The translations under genes were made by a program, and so were the position numbers. The notes beneath the pieces were generated by a model that worked only from the letters and a program-made list of their open reading frames with translations, ran no database searches and had not been told where the DNA came from. A DNA stretch of 64,000 nucleotides. Source: Plotosus lineatus. Taxonomy: Eukaryota; Chordata; Actinopteri; Siluriformes; Plotosidae. This document shows positions 1-9,995 of this stretch, piece by piece (within the stretch, counting starts at the first letter, position 1; each line of letters starts with the position of its first letter). The stretch spans positions 66,356,001-66,420,000 of the forward strand of contig CM045733.1 of assembly GCA_024760905.1 (NCBI GenBank), written 5' to 3'.

Positions 1-332
1 CACTTAAGTTAATGTTTAGAATGTTTGTGCGTGTCTGTTTTCTCCCAGCTCTGGCTGAGGGGCGTGGCTGAGCTGCTCAGGTTGAATGTATTTCACACAT
101 GAATGAAGTCCTCTCATTTACTCCCCATAAACACAAACCGCACGCTCACCTCAATTAAAGGGTGCTGCTTAAGACCTTCCCTTTTGAATGTGAGGTGTTT
201 GTTGCAAGTGACACACGGAGCTTGTGAGACAAAATGCGGCTTATCCGGACTTCCAATCTTTCAAAGGAGCAAGTGCGTGTTTCGTACGAAACAAGTATTA
301 ACTTAGATATTTTTTTTTCTTTCTTTTTTTTA
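1..332. other. No gene seen
   Basis: No coding or repeat signature was recognised here except a short T-rich run near the right end. The phrase CTCTGGCTGAGGGGCGTGG near the left edge faintly resembles an L2-type tail, but it is too short to call. Confidence 0.4.
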
Positions 333-512
333 ACACCCGAGTCATAGTGGCTCATCAGGCCGGTGCTTATCCCCAGTTTCTGTAGTGTGAAGCGACTAGG
401 AGGAGACGGTAGTCCATCGCTGGTTACCTTCCCAGTATATTTTTACCGGTACCCATTTATACTGCTGGGTGAACAGAGGCACACTTGTGGTTGAGACCTT
501 GCCCAGGGGTAA
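333..512 (-). mobile_element. SINE-2, 3' two-thirds (tRNA-derived SINE)
   Basis: Read on the minus strand, this matches the body and 3' end of the fuller copy at 1806-2095. Shared parts are the GTGTGCCTCTGTTCACCCAG block, the TATAAATGGGTACC block, and the GGATAAGCACCGGCCTGATG block followed by the ACTCGGGTGT end. The tRNA-like head is missing, so this is a 5'-truncated copy. A deletion shortens the GATGGACT-to-CGCTTCA stretch. Three copies in the window (also 32229) support a dispersed family. Confidence 0.75.
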
Positions 513-539
513 ATACACTTTACAATAGAATATGTAGAA

Positions 540-677
540 TAGGTCTCAGATTGACCAATCAGCTGCCTGAAGACTCAGATGAGTTGATTAAATGAGCCAA
601 GTCAGGTGTGCTGCTGCTTGGTTGAAACAAAAACCTGCAGCCACATGTCCCTTTGTGGCACGAGTTTGACACCCCTG
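540..677 (-). mobile_element. hAT-type non-autonomous transposon end
   Basis: The right edge reads GAGTTTGACACCCCTG, the complement of the CAGGGGTGTCAAACTC terminal inverted repeat typical of hAT elements. The inner sequence (TTGGTTGAAACAAAAACCTGCAG, with a GTGTGCTGCTGCT stretch) resembles short non-autonomous hAT elements of fish. The left terminus and an 8-bp target duplication could not be found, so the copy is partial. Confidence 0.55.
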
Positions 678-769
678 GTTTAAACTCAAAATTTGACTTT
701 TAAAAAAAAAACAAACAAACAAAACAAACGTAAAATCGAAAAAAAAAGAGCTACATGAGTCCGCACTAC

Positions 770-770
<1 letters not shown>

Positions 771-823
<53 letters not shown>

Positions 824-834
824 CTCTTTCTCTG
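771..834. repeat. (TC)n microsatellite
   Basis: 25 perfect TC units (771-820) are followed by an imperfect CT-rich extension. It lies between two hAT-like termini. Confidence 0.97.
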
Positions 835-839
835 TTTTT

Positions 840-980
840 GTTAAGGTACACATTCTCCTTCTGGAAAGCTGGTGATCCCGAACCTTCTGCTTCCTGAATC
901 CCATGGTTGATCTTGGTATGCTGATGCTGACTGGAGTGCTCATCTTGTGGTCCTTGCAGGAAAAAGTTTGGGGACCCCTG
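840..980 (-). mobile_element. hAT terminal fragment
   Basis: The right edge GTTTGGGGACCCCTG is the complement of CAGGGGTCCCCAAAC, a classic hAT terminal repeat. It is followed inward on the minus strand by TTTTTCCTGCAAGGACCACA, which matches the usual subterminal phrase of this hAT group. The opposite end is not visible and may be lost in the adjacent (TC)n tract. No transposase is encoded. Confidence 0.5.
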
Positions 981-1805
981 CTTTCGGTATTCCATTCCTT
1001 TCTCTTTCTGCTTGAGTTTTGCATAGGATTATCATTGATTACGTAGTCACAGGATTTACACGATGTTCATTTATTTTCTTGTTCCCTTTCTGTTAGCTCA
1101 GTCAGCCTTCCATGCCATTTTTAGGCAGAGAAGAAGGCAATGTTGCCTTCCACCTCACCCATCAAAACTATCCCCTGATCTCCTTGAGTTCCTGATTTTT
1201 TTTTTTTTTCCCATTTCCAACATGCTCCTCCAGTCATACATGAACCGGCCATTCAGTCCCAAACAGAGACCTGTGGCTAATCCACCCAGACTTCTGGTCT
1301 TAACTCTGTTGGCTATTTCACTACGTGATCCTCTCCTTCAGGCTTCCACTATATCCCTTTGGCTTCTCCTTAATTTACATATCCAGTGGTTCTCCACACA
1401 TTAAATTTCTGATACACCCACTGACTTTTCTCCTACTTCCCTAATAGAGCCTGAACCCCCTTCTTCAACCACTGGCATAGTTCCGATCGTTCCCTGAGAC
1501 GGGCTGACTGATTTGTAGTCTCAAATTCAATTATTACATTCTCTCTCTTTTTTTTTTATTTCAGTCTCAGTGTGGCTATTTTTGCCAACATAAAACTCGA
1601 AGCCAATCATGATTATTATGATAGTGATGTGTGAGCATTAGAACTTGCTTTACTCAAAATGAATCAATAGCTAATATCTAAACATATTTGTTCCTAAGTA
1701 ACTGCCATTTTTAAGCAGAGTTGGATTTTTTTTAAACAAATACTTCTGACTTGTTTTTGATTTCATGTTGATTTAATTAATTTATTATATATACCTACCT
1801 GCAGG
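981..1805. other. No gene seen
   Basis: This is AT-rich unique-looking sequence. An open frame of about 113 codons is present at 1063-1404, but it has low-complexity poly-Phe/Leu composition and no recognisable domain. Nothing is called. Confidence 0.4.
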
Positions 1806-2095
1806 GCCGATAGCGTAGTGGTTAGGGTGCTGCGCTCATGATCGGGAGGTTGTGAGTTCAAATCCCACTGAGATCCTCACTGTGCTAAGACCCCTGGGCA
1901 AGGTCTCAACCACAAGTGTGCCTCTGTTCACCCAGAAGTATAAATGGGTACCAGTAAAATATACTGGGAAGGTAACCTGCGATGGACTAGCGTCCCATCC
2001 AGGGGGAGTTGAACTCCTGGTCGCTTCACGCTACGGAAACCGGGGATAAGCACCAGCCTGATGAGCCACGAGGCTAAGCCACTAGACTCGGGTGT
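1806..2095 (+). mobile_element. SINE-2, near full length (tRNA-derived)
   Basis: The head GGCCGATAGCGTAGTGGTTAG resembles a tRNA A box, and GAGTTCAAATCCC fits a B box, so an internal RNA polymerase III promoter is inferred. The body carries the motifs CAAGTGTGCCTCTGTTCACC, TATAAATGGGTACCAGT and GGTAACCTGCGATGGACT, and ends GATAAGCACCAGCCTGATGAG...ACTCGGGTGTAAAAACCC. Two minus-strand relatives lie at 333 and 32229. The long shared central body is reminiscent of SINE superfamilies with a conserved central domain, but I cannot assign one without alignment. Confidence 0.8.
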
Positions 2096-2104
2096 AAAAA
2101 CCCA

Positions 2105-2325
2105 ACAGACTTTACCTGCAGCTCTGCCACCTGTGTTTTTCTCAGTGCCACTGTTTCTAAACCATACAACATCGCTGGCCTCAATACCGTCTTGTGCAGG
2201 TAGGTTGGAATGGCTGGAGAAAAGTATCCGGTGTGAAGTGTGATAGGAAGGCATCGGAAAGAATGAAGGGAAAAGTGTACAAGATGTTGATGAGGCCAGC
2301 AATGTTGTATTGTTTGCAGCTTTGA
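2105..2325. mobile_element. RTE-like LINE-C fragment in foldback configuration
   Basis: The left part (about 2150-2205), read on the minus strand, encodes a relative of HKTVLRPAMLYGLETV. The right part (2206-2325), read on the plus strand, encodes WNGWRKVSGVKCD followed by KVYKMLMRPAMLYCL. The same protein segment therefore appears twice in opposite orientation, head to head. Both are from the C-terminal part of the RTE-type ORF seen intact at 59991. This is either a 5' inversion with overlap or two insertions. Confidence 0.65.
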
Positions 2326-2514
2326 AGTCTACCCTTTACGAAAGTCAGCAATGGTTCTTTTACATGCCTCTCACCACAGACAGTGAGAGGCATGGCTAGC
2401 CTTTGATAACCCAGTTAACTGCACTGGGGGGACAGTGACAATCCTGCGGGGACTCGAATCTCCAACCTTCGGATCAGGGATCCTTTGCTATATCCACTAG
2501 ACCATCACTGCCCA
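2326..2514 (-). mobile_element. SINE-1 fragment (head and body)
   Basis: On the minus strand it contains the tRNA-like head, with 'TGGTCTAGTGG' degraded, a B box-like GATTCGAGTCC and the GCAGTTAACTGGGTTATCAAAGG block, then the body GTAAAAGAACCATTGCTGACT. It stops at the ACTTTCGTAAAGGGTAGACT segment, before either tail type, so its tail class is unknown. It abuts the LINE-C piece on its left. Confidence 0.8.
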
Positions 2515-2619
2515 GCAGGGTCTTGTTGATAATAAGGGGGAAATTAAGTGAGAAATAAACAGGCAAATTGGTGCAGCCTCTGGTTTAATACAGTGGAGAA
2601 GAGGGAGCTGAGCTAGAAG

Positions 2620-3055
2620 ACAAAGCTCTTAATTTACCAGTCAATTTACATTCCTACCCTCAGCTTTGGTTATGAGCTTTGTGTAGTGACCAAAAGAACA
2701 CAAACGAAGAGCTGAAATGAGCTTCTTTCACAGGGTGTCAAACCACTGGCTTAGAGCTAGGGTCAGAGGTTCTGTCATCCAGTAGCAGCTTTGAATAGGA
2801 CTGCTGCTCTGCTTTGAGTGGAGCCAGTTGAGGTGGCTTGAGGATCTGATTAGAATGCTTCCTGAATGCCTTCCTTGTGTGGCGTATTGTGCATGCCCAA
2901 CTGGAAAGAGACACTGTGGTCAACCCAGAACACACTGGAGGGATTATATTTCTGAGCTGGTTTGCAAACACCTTGGTGTCCACCCAGGAAAATCTTTAAG
3001 AAGTGACTGAGAAGATGGATGTCTCAACCTCACTTCTTAGGTTGCTGACCCTGCA
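2620..3055 (+). pseudogene. LINE-B ORF2 C-terminal fragment
   Basis: Plus-strand reading gives RWLEDLIRMLPECLPCVAY, then CPTGKRHCGQPRTHWRDYIS and ELVCKHLGV. This corresponds to the C-terminal region of an AP-endonuclease-type non-LTR retrotransposon. The better copy at 46140-46828 shares the GHLIRM, SRGRPRT-WRDYVSQLVWEHLGV pattern. The upstream part degenerates but keeps a relative of YGHELWVVTKRT. Frameshifts and stops break the frame, so it is a dead copy. Confidence 0.7.
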
Positions 3056-3499
3056 AATCAAAACACCAGATTAAGCAGAAGAAGATGATGAATTATTAAA
3101 TAAACCATGGTTCCAATGAACATGATTGATACATCATGAAGTGAAATTATATACACCATCACTTCTATACCAATATGTGTGTTAGACTTTATTTGTGCTC
3201 ATAAATTTTATTTGTAACCAATTACAAATCCCAGATAAAAAAAAAAAAAAAAAACAATTCGTGGGTGCCAGAAGCACATGGGTAAGAGTCAAGAATACAA
3301 TTTACCATAGAAAAAAAAAATATTCATTAATGAGGATAATGACTCTTCATCAAATGAAAGTGGATGGTTCCCTCTAAGTCAGGGATGGAAGGGCCTTAAG
3401 CAAAATACTTCTTGGAATCTTAATCATGCAGAATAGTTGAATGAAGCAAGTGATAAGCAGGTGAATCAGTGCTGCATCAGCATTAGCATGGGGTAGTAT

Positions 3500-3950
3500 G
3501 GGTTTGTAATGGGGGAGGCAAAAGGCACAGCTTTTCATTTAACTGTCCTTCTACATTCCAACCCTCACCTATGCTCATACTATTTGATCATGGACTGAAA
3601 AAAATATATATATTGTGCATTCATGTGGCTAAAATGAATTTCTTTTGAGAGCATCTGGGCTCAGCTTTAGAAAGAGAGGGTGAGGAGTTTAGATTTGGGG
3701 AAGGGGGTGCTCAGTTAAGAGGTGCTGTTCCTCTGAATTGAAAAGCGTGACCTTAGGTCTTTCAGGCATCTAATAAGGAAACCCCCAGCTTACCTTCCTT
3801 TTAAGGTTTCCTGGCCTTGTCTTATTGGAAGGAGACCCCAGGACAGACCATAACCCATTGGGAGTTCTATCTAGCATTGGCACACTTCAGGATATAGCAG
3901 GAGGAGCTGGAGAGTGTTGCTGGAGTGAGGCATACCTGCCTTTCCCTTCT
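3500..3950 (+). pseudogene. LINE-B C-terminal fragment, old copy
   Basis: Recognisable peptides are FYIPTLTYAH, then IRKPPAYLPFKVSWPC with LIGRRPQDRP. They are in the order seen in LINE-B (YVPTLTYGHE, RMPPGRLP, CPTGRRPRGRP). Divergence is much higher than in the 46140 copy, with several frame breaks and a missing WRDY block. It lies about 450 bp after another copy of the same region on the same strand and may be a separate insertion or a duplicate. Confidence 0.5.
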
Positions 3951-5079
3951 GGCACCGTTTTCTTTGTGACCCAGCCTTGGATTAGCAGCATGGATAAATG
4001 ACAATTATCACTGTCATATTCGAATGCATCATAAATCATAGATTCATGTTCATAATTGCAGAACAATTCTTTTTGAGAGGCAGCTTCAAGTTTGTAATCA
4101 TAACAAAACAAATCCCTTTGTACAGTGGCATAGTGATAAACCCAGAATCTACTGAGCAAGGCTGCAGTCGCCGTACAATCCTTGGAGGATTAAATGATTT
4201 GACAAATCAATGGAAAATACATTTTATTTATTTATTTTTATTATTTTATAGTATGATCATGATAATGCTGTCTACATCAAGCAGATTTTTTTACTTAATT
4301 TATTATTTTTTTATGATTATTATTTAGAAGCAGAAATTCAAAAGAAATTGTAAATGGTCAGAAAGGTTTTAAAGCAATCATTTTAATTGTGCTTTGATAT
4401 CGTTCTTCAACAAACCAAAAATAAGTAAGAAAATACATATTCTAAAATTATTATAAGAAAGTGGTATAACTTTATGTATCTGAGTGTAAATATAAAATAA
4501 AATAACAAATTGGCTGCAGGTGGTGAAGGACAGAGGTGATTTTCATGCATAACTCAAAGGCATCAGTTTGAAATCCCCTGTGCTGTGCACACTCTGAATC
4601 AATAAGTCTGTCAGAGACCTACGGTTTATAATATTTTTGGTAGTCCTCTGTAATCTGACACTATAACCTTGAATAAGACACAAATCCCAAATTGCAATGA
4701 AAATTTGACAGAGTTCTTACATTTTTGTTATGGTTGATAACCAAGTTATTTATTTAATAATTTCTCAAAAAGCAACAGAATTTAATTTTTTTCATCAATT
4801 TTCTTTAGCTTACTTTTGTTTCTTTAGAAAAGTAACCTGCTACACCATCAGAACACAGCAGTTAAAATTACCAATTTAACACATCCAATTTTAAGCATAA
4901 AATAGCATCTATCCATTGTCCATAGCACTTGTTTGTTCGGGTTGTTGGATATACTGGAGTCAATCCCACGTGGCTTGCAAGTGAGAGATCACAGTATGGA
5001 TAATTTTTAGTGTTTAGACAGAGACAAACAAACACATATTTAGACATATGACAATTTAGAGTAGCCAGTCAACCTAAAT
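3951..5079. other. No gene seen; AT-rich
   Basis: Two modest open frames (a 109-codon plus frame and a 90-codon minus frame) overlap near 4000-4320. They have no recognisable domain and AT-driven composition. A GTTTGAAATCCCC stretch near 4570 resembles a tRNA B box, but no A box partner was found. Confidence 0.4.
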
Positions 5080-5391
5080 GGGGCAGTGGTGGCCCGTTGG
5101 TATGGTGCTGGCTAACCGATCTGAAGGTCAGGGGCTCAAACCTCACTATCACCAAGTTGTCACTGTTGTCCCCCCCAGTCCAGCTAACAGGGTTATCAAA
5201 GACCAACCATGTCTCTTACTTAGGTAAGAGGCATGTAAACAGACATTGCTGTCATTCAAAATGAGTAGGCCATTGGGATTCCGTGAGCATGTCTCTTCCC
5301 TGCAATGACCCAGTGAGCTGTCCAGACTGTACTCTGCACTTGCTCAGAAAGGTGGCAGTTTGACATTAAGCATGAATGAATGAATGAATAA
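5080..5391 (+). mobile_element. SINE-1, L2-tail type
   Basis: It starts GGGGCAGTGGTGGCCCGTTGG with a decayed B box (GGGGCTCAAACCTC). It continues through the CAGCTAACAGGGTTATCAAAG and GAGGCATGTAAAC blocks, then switches to an L2-like tail: TGCAATGACCCAGTGAGCTGTCCAGACTGTACTCTG, ending in GAATGAATGAATGAAT. The copy is well diverged. Confidence 0.75.
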
Positions 5392-5481
5392 TGATGAGTC
5401 AGCTTATATATACTTGCACTGTGTGAGGAAACAAAAGCACTTGGAGAAAGTCCACAGAGGTAGAAGGAGAACAGGTACCGG

Positions 5482-5706
5482 GATTGTAGCTCATTTGGTA
5501 GAGCGTCCACATTATCTTCCGGAAGGTCGGAGTTTGAATCCGGCCGCATCATACCATAAGACTTTAAAATTGGGCAGTTGCTGCTTCCTGCTTGGTGCTC
5601 AGTATCAAAGGACAGAATAATGCAATAACTGGCACTGCATAGTGGTGACAGGTGCCCAGAGCACAAAGCAAAATTTCATTTATGTAATGTACTTTGACAA
5701 TAAAGA
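5482..5706 (+). mobile_element. SINE-4 (tRNA-derived, CTTTGACAATAAAG tail)
   Basis: The head GGGATTGTAGCTCATTTGGTAGAGCG is tRNA-like (A box), and GGAGTTTGAATCC is a B box. The body includes CATACCATAAGACTTTAAAA and TGCTGCTTCCTGCTTGG, then CAATAACTGGCACTGCA and TGGTGACAGGTGCCCAGAGC. The 3' end is ACTTTGACAATAAAGAG. The paralogue at 62411 matches across the full length. Similar bodies occur in metazoan tRNA SINEs with conserved central domains, so family placement needs alignment. Confidence 0.8.
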
Positions 5707-5716
5707 GTTATTATTA

Positions 5717-5763
<47 letters not shown>
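5707..5763. repeat. (TTA)n microsatellite at a SINE 3' end
   Basis: An almost perfect ATT array begins directly at the end of the SINE-4 copy, consistent with growth from the element's own AT-rich 3' tail. Confidence 0.95.
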
Positions 5764-5766
<3 letters not shown>

Positions 5767-5805
5767 ATGAAAATCTAACACAAAAGAAGAAACCTCTTGG
5801 CTTCA

Positions 5806-5945
5806 AGTTTCAAACTTGAAGTGAGGTGACACTCACTTCTTAAAACCATGAACAGTTTCCAGAAACAAGGCAGGGGGTTTGTACCTCGGACCTTCTTGCT
5901 ATCAGGTGGAAGTGCTAACTGCTCCACAAACATGCCACCCACTGA
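5806..5945 (-). mobile_element. SINE-3 fragment (tRNA-like head region)
   Basis: On the minus strand, GAGCAGTTAGCACTTCCACCT, then AGCAAGAAGGTCCGAGG correspond to the head of SINE-3 copies such as 30308 (AGTGGTTAGCACGTCCGC, AGCAAGAAGGCCGGGG). It is short and diverged, with no tail present. Confidence 0.5.
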
Positions 5946-6033
5946 TATTATAATAAACTAATACAAGGTCGTGGGGGAGCAGCCTCAAAAAAGAGGCCCT
6001 TAAACTCGTAGTTATCAAACCTCTAATTAAAAA

Positions 6034-6990
6034 CTCCTGGTTGTTTTCATCAAAAATATTTGTTCTTCCTTGTGGTGAACCCCAGAACTGCTTCAGATGT
6101 CTGCAGAATGGTAGTCTTTAGTCAACTCCAGAGTGTTTCAGTAAAGGGGTCCTCTGGGCAGTCGTTGTGTCAAAGCTTTGACTGTAAGCTTGCTTCAAAG
6201 TTGGCTTTCACTTCAGTCGACTGAAGTTTGCTGAGCTTGGATGTTTTCTTTGCTGGCCTCTCCTTCCTTGGTTTGGGTTTGAAGTGCAACCTGAGTTTGC
6301 AGCGCACTAGGTGATTGTCAATGTGACAGTCTGCGTTGGGCATCACTCTGGTGTGTAGGACATCATTGAGGTCTCACTGGTGCACAATAATGTAATCTAT
6401 AAGATGTCAATGTTTCGACTGAGGATGTATCAAGGTTGTTTTGAGACTGTCCTTTTGCTGAAATACGTTATTGGTGATGACAAATTGCTGCTCAGTGCAA
6501 AACTCCAGCAGGAGATACCTGTTGTCATTGTTGTTACCGATGCCGTGTCTGCTTTTCCAGGTATCACCATCCTGGCCCACTCTGCCATTAAAGTCACCAA
6601 GGATTATCACTTTGTCATGTATAGGGGTGCTTTGTAGGTGACAGCAGAGTTCCAAGTAGAACTGGTCTTTTTCTGCAGGCTTAGCTTGAAGAGTCGGTGC
6701 GTATACGCTGAAAAACGTGGCATGCTGCTTGTTCTCGAAAGGGAGGTGCATGAAGATGATGTGGTCAGAGTGACTGGTTGGCAGGTTTTCCAGCTTGGAA
6801 GTGATGGAGGTTCTGACCATGAAGCCAACACCTAAGCGATGCCTTTCTGTTACAGGTTCCTCTGGGAGAGGACCTGACAGAGGGTGTATCCGGCACCATG
6901 CTCATGGAGCCTGCCTTCTTCTAAGAATTGGACTTCACTAAGGGCACCCATTCACCTTGATAAGCCAACTGGGGGATGAGAGATGGGCTT
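6034..6990 (-). pseudogene. LINE-A AP-endonuclease domain, inverted 5' segment
   Basis: On the minus strand this encodes the apurinic/apyrimidinic endonuclease (exonuclease-endonuclease-phosphatase fold) of a non-LTR retrotransposon, the enzyme that nicks target DNA. Seen in order: LHEHGAGYTL, GVGFMVRTSITSKLENLP, FSVYAPTLQAKPAEKDQFY, VIILGDFNGRVGQDGDTWK (the GDFN catalytic box), HGIGN and LLLEFCTEQQFVITNNVF, then HPQSKH and LIDYIIV. Further on it reads LHFKPKPRKERP, then RKNK and FDENNQE. The segment runs opposite to the reverse transcriptase part of the same element at 6991-9165. Its outer end overlaps the start of that part by an 18-bp inverted duplicate (6034-6051 versus 7020-7037). At least one frameshift separates GAGYTL from GVGFMV, so it is not functional. 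Confidence 0.88.
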
Positions 6991-9165
6991 TTCTTAGGCC
7001 ATCTTATCTTGACTGGTTTGATGAAAACAACCAGGAGATGCAGGAACTTCTGGCAAGGAAGAGATAAGCCCACCAGTCCCACCTAGCTCAACTGTTTTGT
7101 CCTGAGAAGAAAGTTGCCTTCCGTCACATCTGCAGCAACCACAAGCACAAGCTTTGCAAGATCCAGAATGAGTGGTGGACCAACCTTCCAAAGAGAACTC
7201 AGCAATGTATGGATGCTGGTGACTACAGAGGCTTTTATGAAGCCATCAAAGTTGTGTATGGCCCGACACACCTGGTTCAGAGTCCCTTGCACAGTGCGGA
7301 TGGCCAAGCACACTTTACAGACAGGGCTTCCATCCTTAGCCGTTGGTCTAAGCATTTCCAGGCTCTCTTCAGTGCTGAAAGAATCAACCAGGGACTCAGC
7401 AATTATGCACATTCCTCAGCAATCAGTCAAAGTGGAACTGGATGAACTACCCTCCATGAAAGAACTCACTAAAGCCATAGAGCAGCTGAAAAGTGGCAAA
7501 CCAGCAAGAGTTGACAGTATTACATCAGAAATCTGAAAAGATGGCGAACCAGCATCACACAGTAAGATACATGAACTCCTTGTCTGTTGCTGGATCCAGG
7601 GCAAACTTCGGAGTGACCACCGGGGGATATAACCTTGCTCTTCACCGCAGGAAAACATCCTTCCCCGAGTGCCCCTAAACAGATTAGTACCAACCATTGT
7701 TAGAGATCACCTTTCAGAAACCCAGTGCAGCTTCAGAGCCAACAGAGGCACCATGGACATGGTGTTTGTTCTCAGGCAGTTACTAGAGAAGTGTCTGGAG
7801 CAGAACAAAGGACTGTATGTCACATTTGTGGACCTGTCCAAAGCGTTTGACACATAAGTAGGAAAGGATTGTGGAAGATCATGGAGCACCTTGGATGTCC
7901 CCAAAAGTTCCTCAGCATGGTCATTCAGCTGCATAAAAACCAGCATGGCCAAGTCAGGCAGAATCATGCCCTTTCTGAACCATTTCCCATGTTCAATGGT
8001 GTCAAAACAGGGTTGTGTCCTGGCACTGAACTTGTTCAACATCTTCTTCAGTACGATGCTAAAGCAGACCTTTGAAGACCTTGATGATAAAGTTGCTGTG
8101 TACATCCGTTACTGTCTTGACAGCGATCTGTTCAACCTCAGGAGACTACAGGCTCACTCAAAGACTCTTGAGCAGTTGTTTCGTGAGCTCTTCAGTGATG
8201 ACACAGCCCTTATTGCTCATAGCGAAAGAGCCCTGCAGCACTTAACATCCTGCATCGCAGAGGCTGCTCAGCTCTTTGGACTTGAGGTCAACTTGAAGAA
8301 GATGGAAGTCCTCCACGAGCCTGGTTCTGTGATGAGCACCACCTGCCTCACATCATTACTGGTGAGATTAAGTTGACGACTGTTCACCAGTTCTCTTATC
8401 TCGGTTGTACCATCACACGAGATACCAGGACTGAAAGGGAAGTTGATGAAAGACTGGCCAAGGCAAACAATGCCTTTGGCAGACTCCGCAAGCGAGTCTG
8501 GGGAAATAAACAGCTGAAGAAAGGCACCAAGCTCAGTGTATACAGAGCCGTATTACTCACCACCCTGCTGTGCAGCTCTGAGTCGTGGGTAACCTACCGT
8601 CACGATCTTTGACTGCTTGAGTACTTCCCCCAATGCTGTCTCTGTACTATTCTCAATATCCACTGGAGTGACTACGTTACGAACATCGAGGTTCTTGAAC
8701 AGGTGGAGATCATCAACATTGAGGCCATGCTGCTCAAGTCGCAGTTGCAATGGGCAGGGCACATCTCCTGAATGGATGACCATCGCCTAACCAAGATAGC
8801 CCTGTACAGTGAACTTTCCACTGGCCACCGTGACAGAGGGGCACCAAAGAAACCCTACAAGGACTCCCTCAAGAAGTCTCTCAGAGGCTGTAGTAACATT
8901 GACTGCAACCAGTGTTCGACACTTGCTGCTGACCGCCAGGCCTGGCACTACATCACTCACCAAGCCATCTCCTCTTTTGAGGACTTTTGCAGGGCCAACA
9001 TAAAGGAGAAACACCGCAGGAGGAAGAACTGAGAAGCATCAACAGATATACCAGACCAGACTTTGAACTGCAGCCACTTCGACCGGATTTGTCGGTCCCG
9101 CATCGGCCTTGTCAGCCACGGGCGTACCTGCAGTCTATTTGGACAGCCCCTCTATAGATCTTTAT
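6991..9165 (+). pseudogene. LINE-A reverse transcriptase and C-terminal part
   Basis: This is the plus-strand remnant of the pol-like ORF. The order is: linker (DWFDENNQEMQELLARK, then YRGFYEAIKVVYGP and ILSRWSKHFQALFSAERI); RT entry (ELTKAIEQLKSGKPA); RT palm motif A (FVDLSKAFDT near 7830); SEPFPMFNGVKTGC; and motif C as LFSDDTAL near 8190, where related copies normally have FADD. The C-terminal domain follows (FSYLGCTITRDTRTEREVDERLAKANNAFGRL in pieces; then LLKSQLQWAGHIS and HRDRGAPKKPYKDSL). The tail encodes a decayed C2H2-like finger (DRICRSRIGLVSHGR). Stop codons follow EI near 7535 and AFDT near 7855. A deletion removes the RT segment between GKL and RGI near 7600. It is a dead copy. 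Confidence 0.9.
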
Positions 9166-9189
9166 TTGCAAAGCCAAGGAAGAATAAAA

Positions 9190-9445
9190 AAGAAATTTAA
9201 AAAACTAGAAATAGCTGTAGTGCAACAGTTTTGTCCAACCCTGAACCTGGGGGTTGTGCGGTGATGTGTCCGAGCAAGGGAATCCATGTCGTTTAATCGT
9301 TTTTTATCAGAGAGGTCATGTGAACCGCACTTAGTCTGGACATTAACCTTGGACCTATTTGCCTTGGGTGACCCTACCACAGGCAAAATTGCCATGACAG
9401 TGTAGCTCTTAGAATCATGAGGACACACAGACCATTCCACCAAGA
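9190..9445 (-). mobile_element. LINE-B 5' region fragment
   Basis: On the minus strand it contains TAGGGTCACCCAAGGCAAATAG, then CCAGACTAAGTGCGG and GACATGGATTCCCTTGC. These match the 5' leader seen at 25315 and 51240 (GGTCACCCAAGGCAAACAGG, CCAGACTAAG). It is a solitary 5' piece directly after the LINE-A 3' end, with no coding part attached. Confidence 0.65.
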
Positions 9446-9502
9446 TAAGCTAGCGATTCCAAGAGATGAAATTTATACTTATATTTATTTATTTTGCATG
9501 TA

Positions 9503-9506
<4 letters not shown>

Positions 9507-9588
<82 letters not shown>
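9507..9588. repeat. (TG)n microsatellite
   Basis: Forty-one perfect TG units. Confidence 0.98.
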
Positions 9589-9589
<1 letters not shown>

Positions 9590-9884
9590 TTTGCTTACTG
9601 GCCAACAATTTCTCACTAAATGTGAGCCTGAACTGTCAATGTGTTGATCTACATTGTATTTCATGTCTATTCTTAACTATAATAAACAGAGATTTCTCAA
9701 AGTTGTTTACTTAAAATGTGTTCATTCAGGCAACCCATTTTAAGGTGGTATTTAAGTTTGAATACACTGAGCAAAGTTTTCATGTATTGGAGAGCAATTT
9801 CAGACTTAATTTATGAAATACTTCTTTTTACTACTCTATGTGATGTAGTTCTATCAGTTTGTTATGGGATTTTTCTTTTCTTGC

Positions 9885-9995
9885 CATGGGATGGCCTGGT
9901 GAGCTGTTTCAGTGTGTCCTTTTCCCTTGCCCAGAGTTGGATAAGATGGGCGACAGCCTTCCCTCAACCCTAATTAGGATTAAATGGTTCAGAAA
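9885..9995 (+). mobile_element. L2-like tail fragment
   Basis: It reads GGCCTGGTGAGCTGTTTCAGTGTGTCC, then GGATAAGATGGGCGACAGCC and CCCTAATTAGGATTAAATGG. This is the same 3' tail found on SINE-3 and on half of the SINE-1 copies. The upstream body is absent, so its parent (L2 LINE, SINE-1 or SINE-3) cannot be told. Confidence 0.7.

Noticed and set aside
588..1024. Minus-strand frames of 112-135 codons over the TC array
   Set aside because: They are carried by the dinucleotide repeat (alternating Arg/Glu) and hAT ends; no domain.
4512..4690. Another tRNA SINE (GTTTGAAATCCCC)
   Set aside because: Only a B box-like string; no A box, no second copy.
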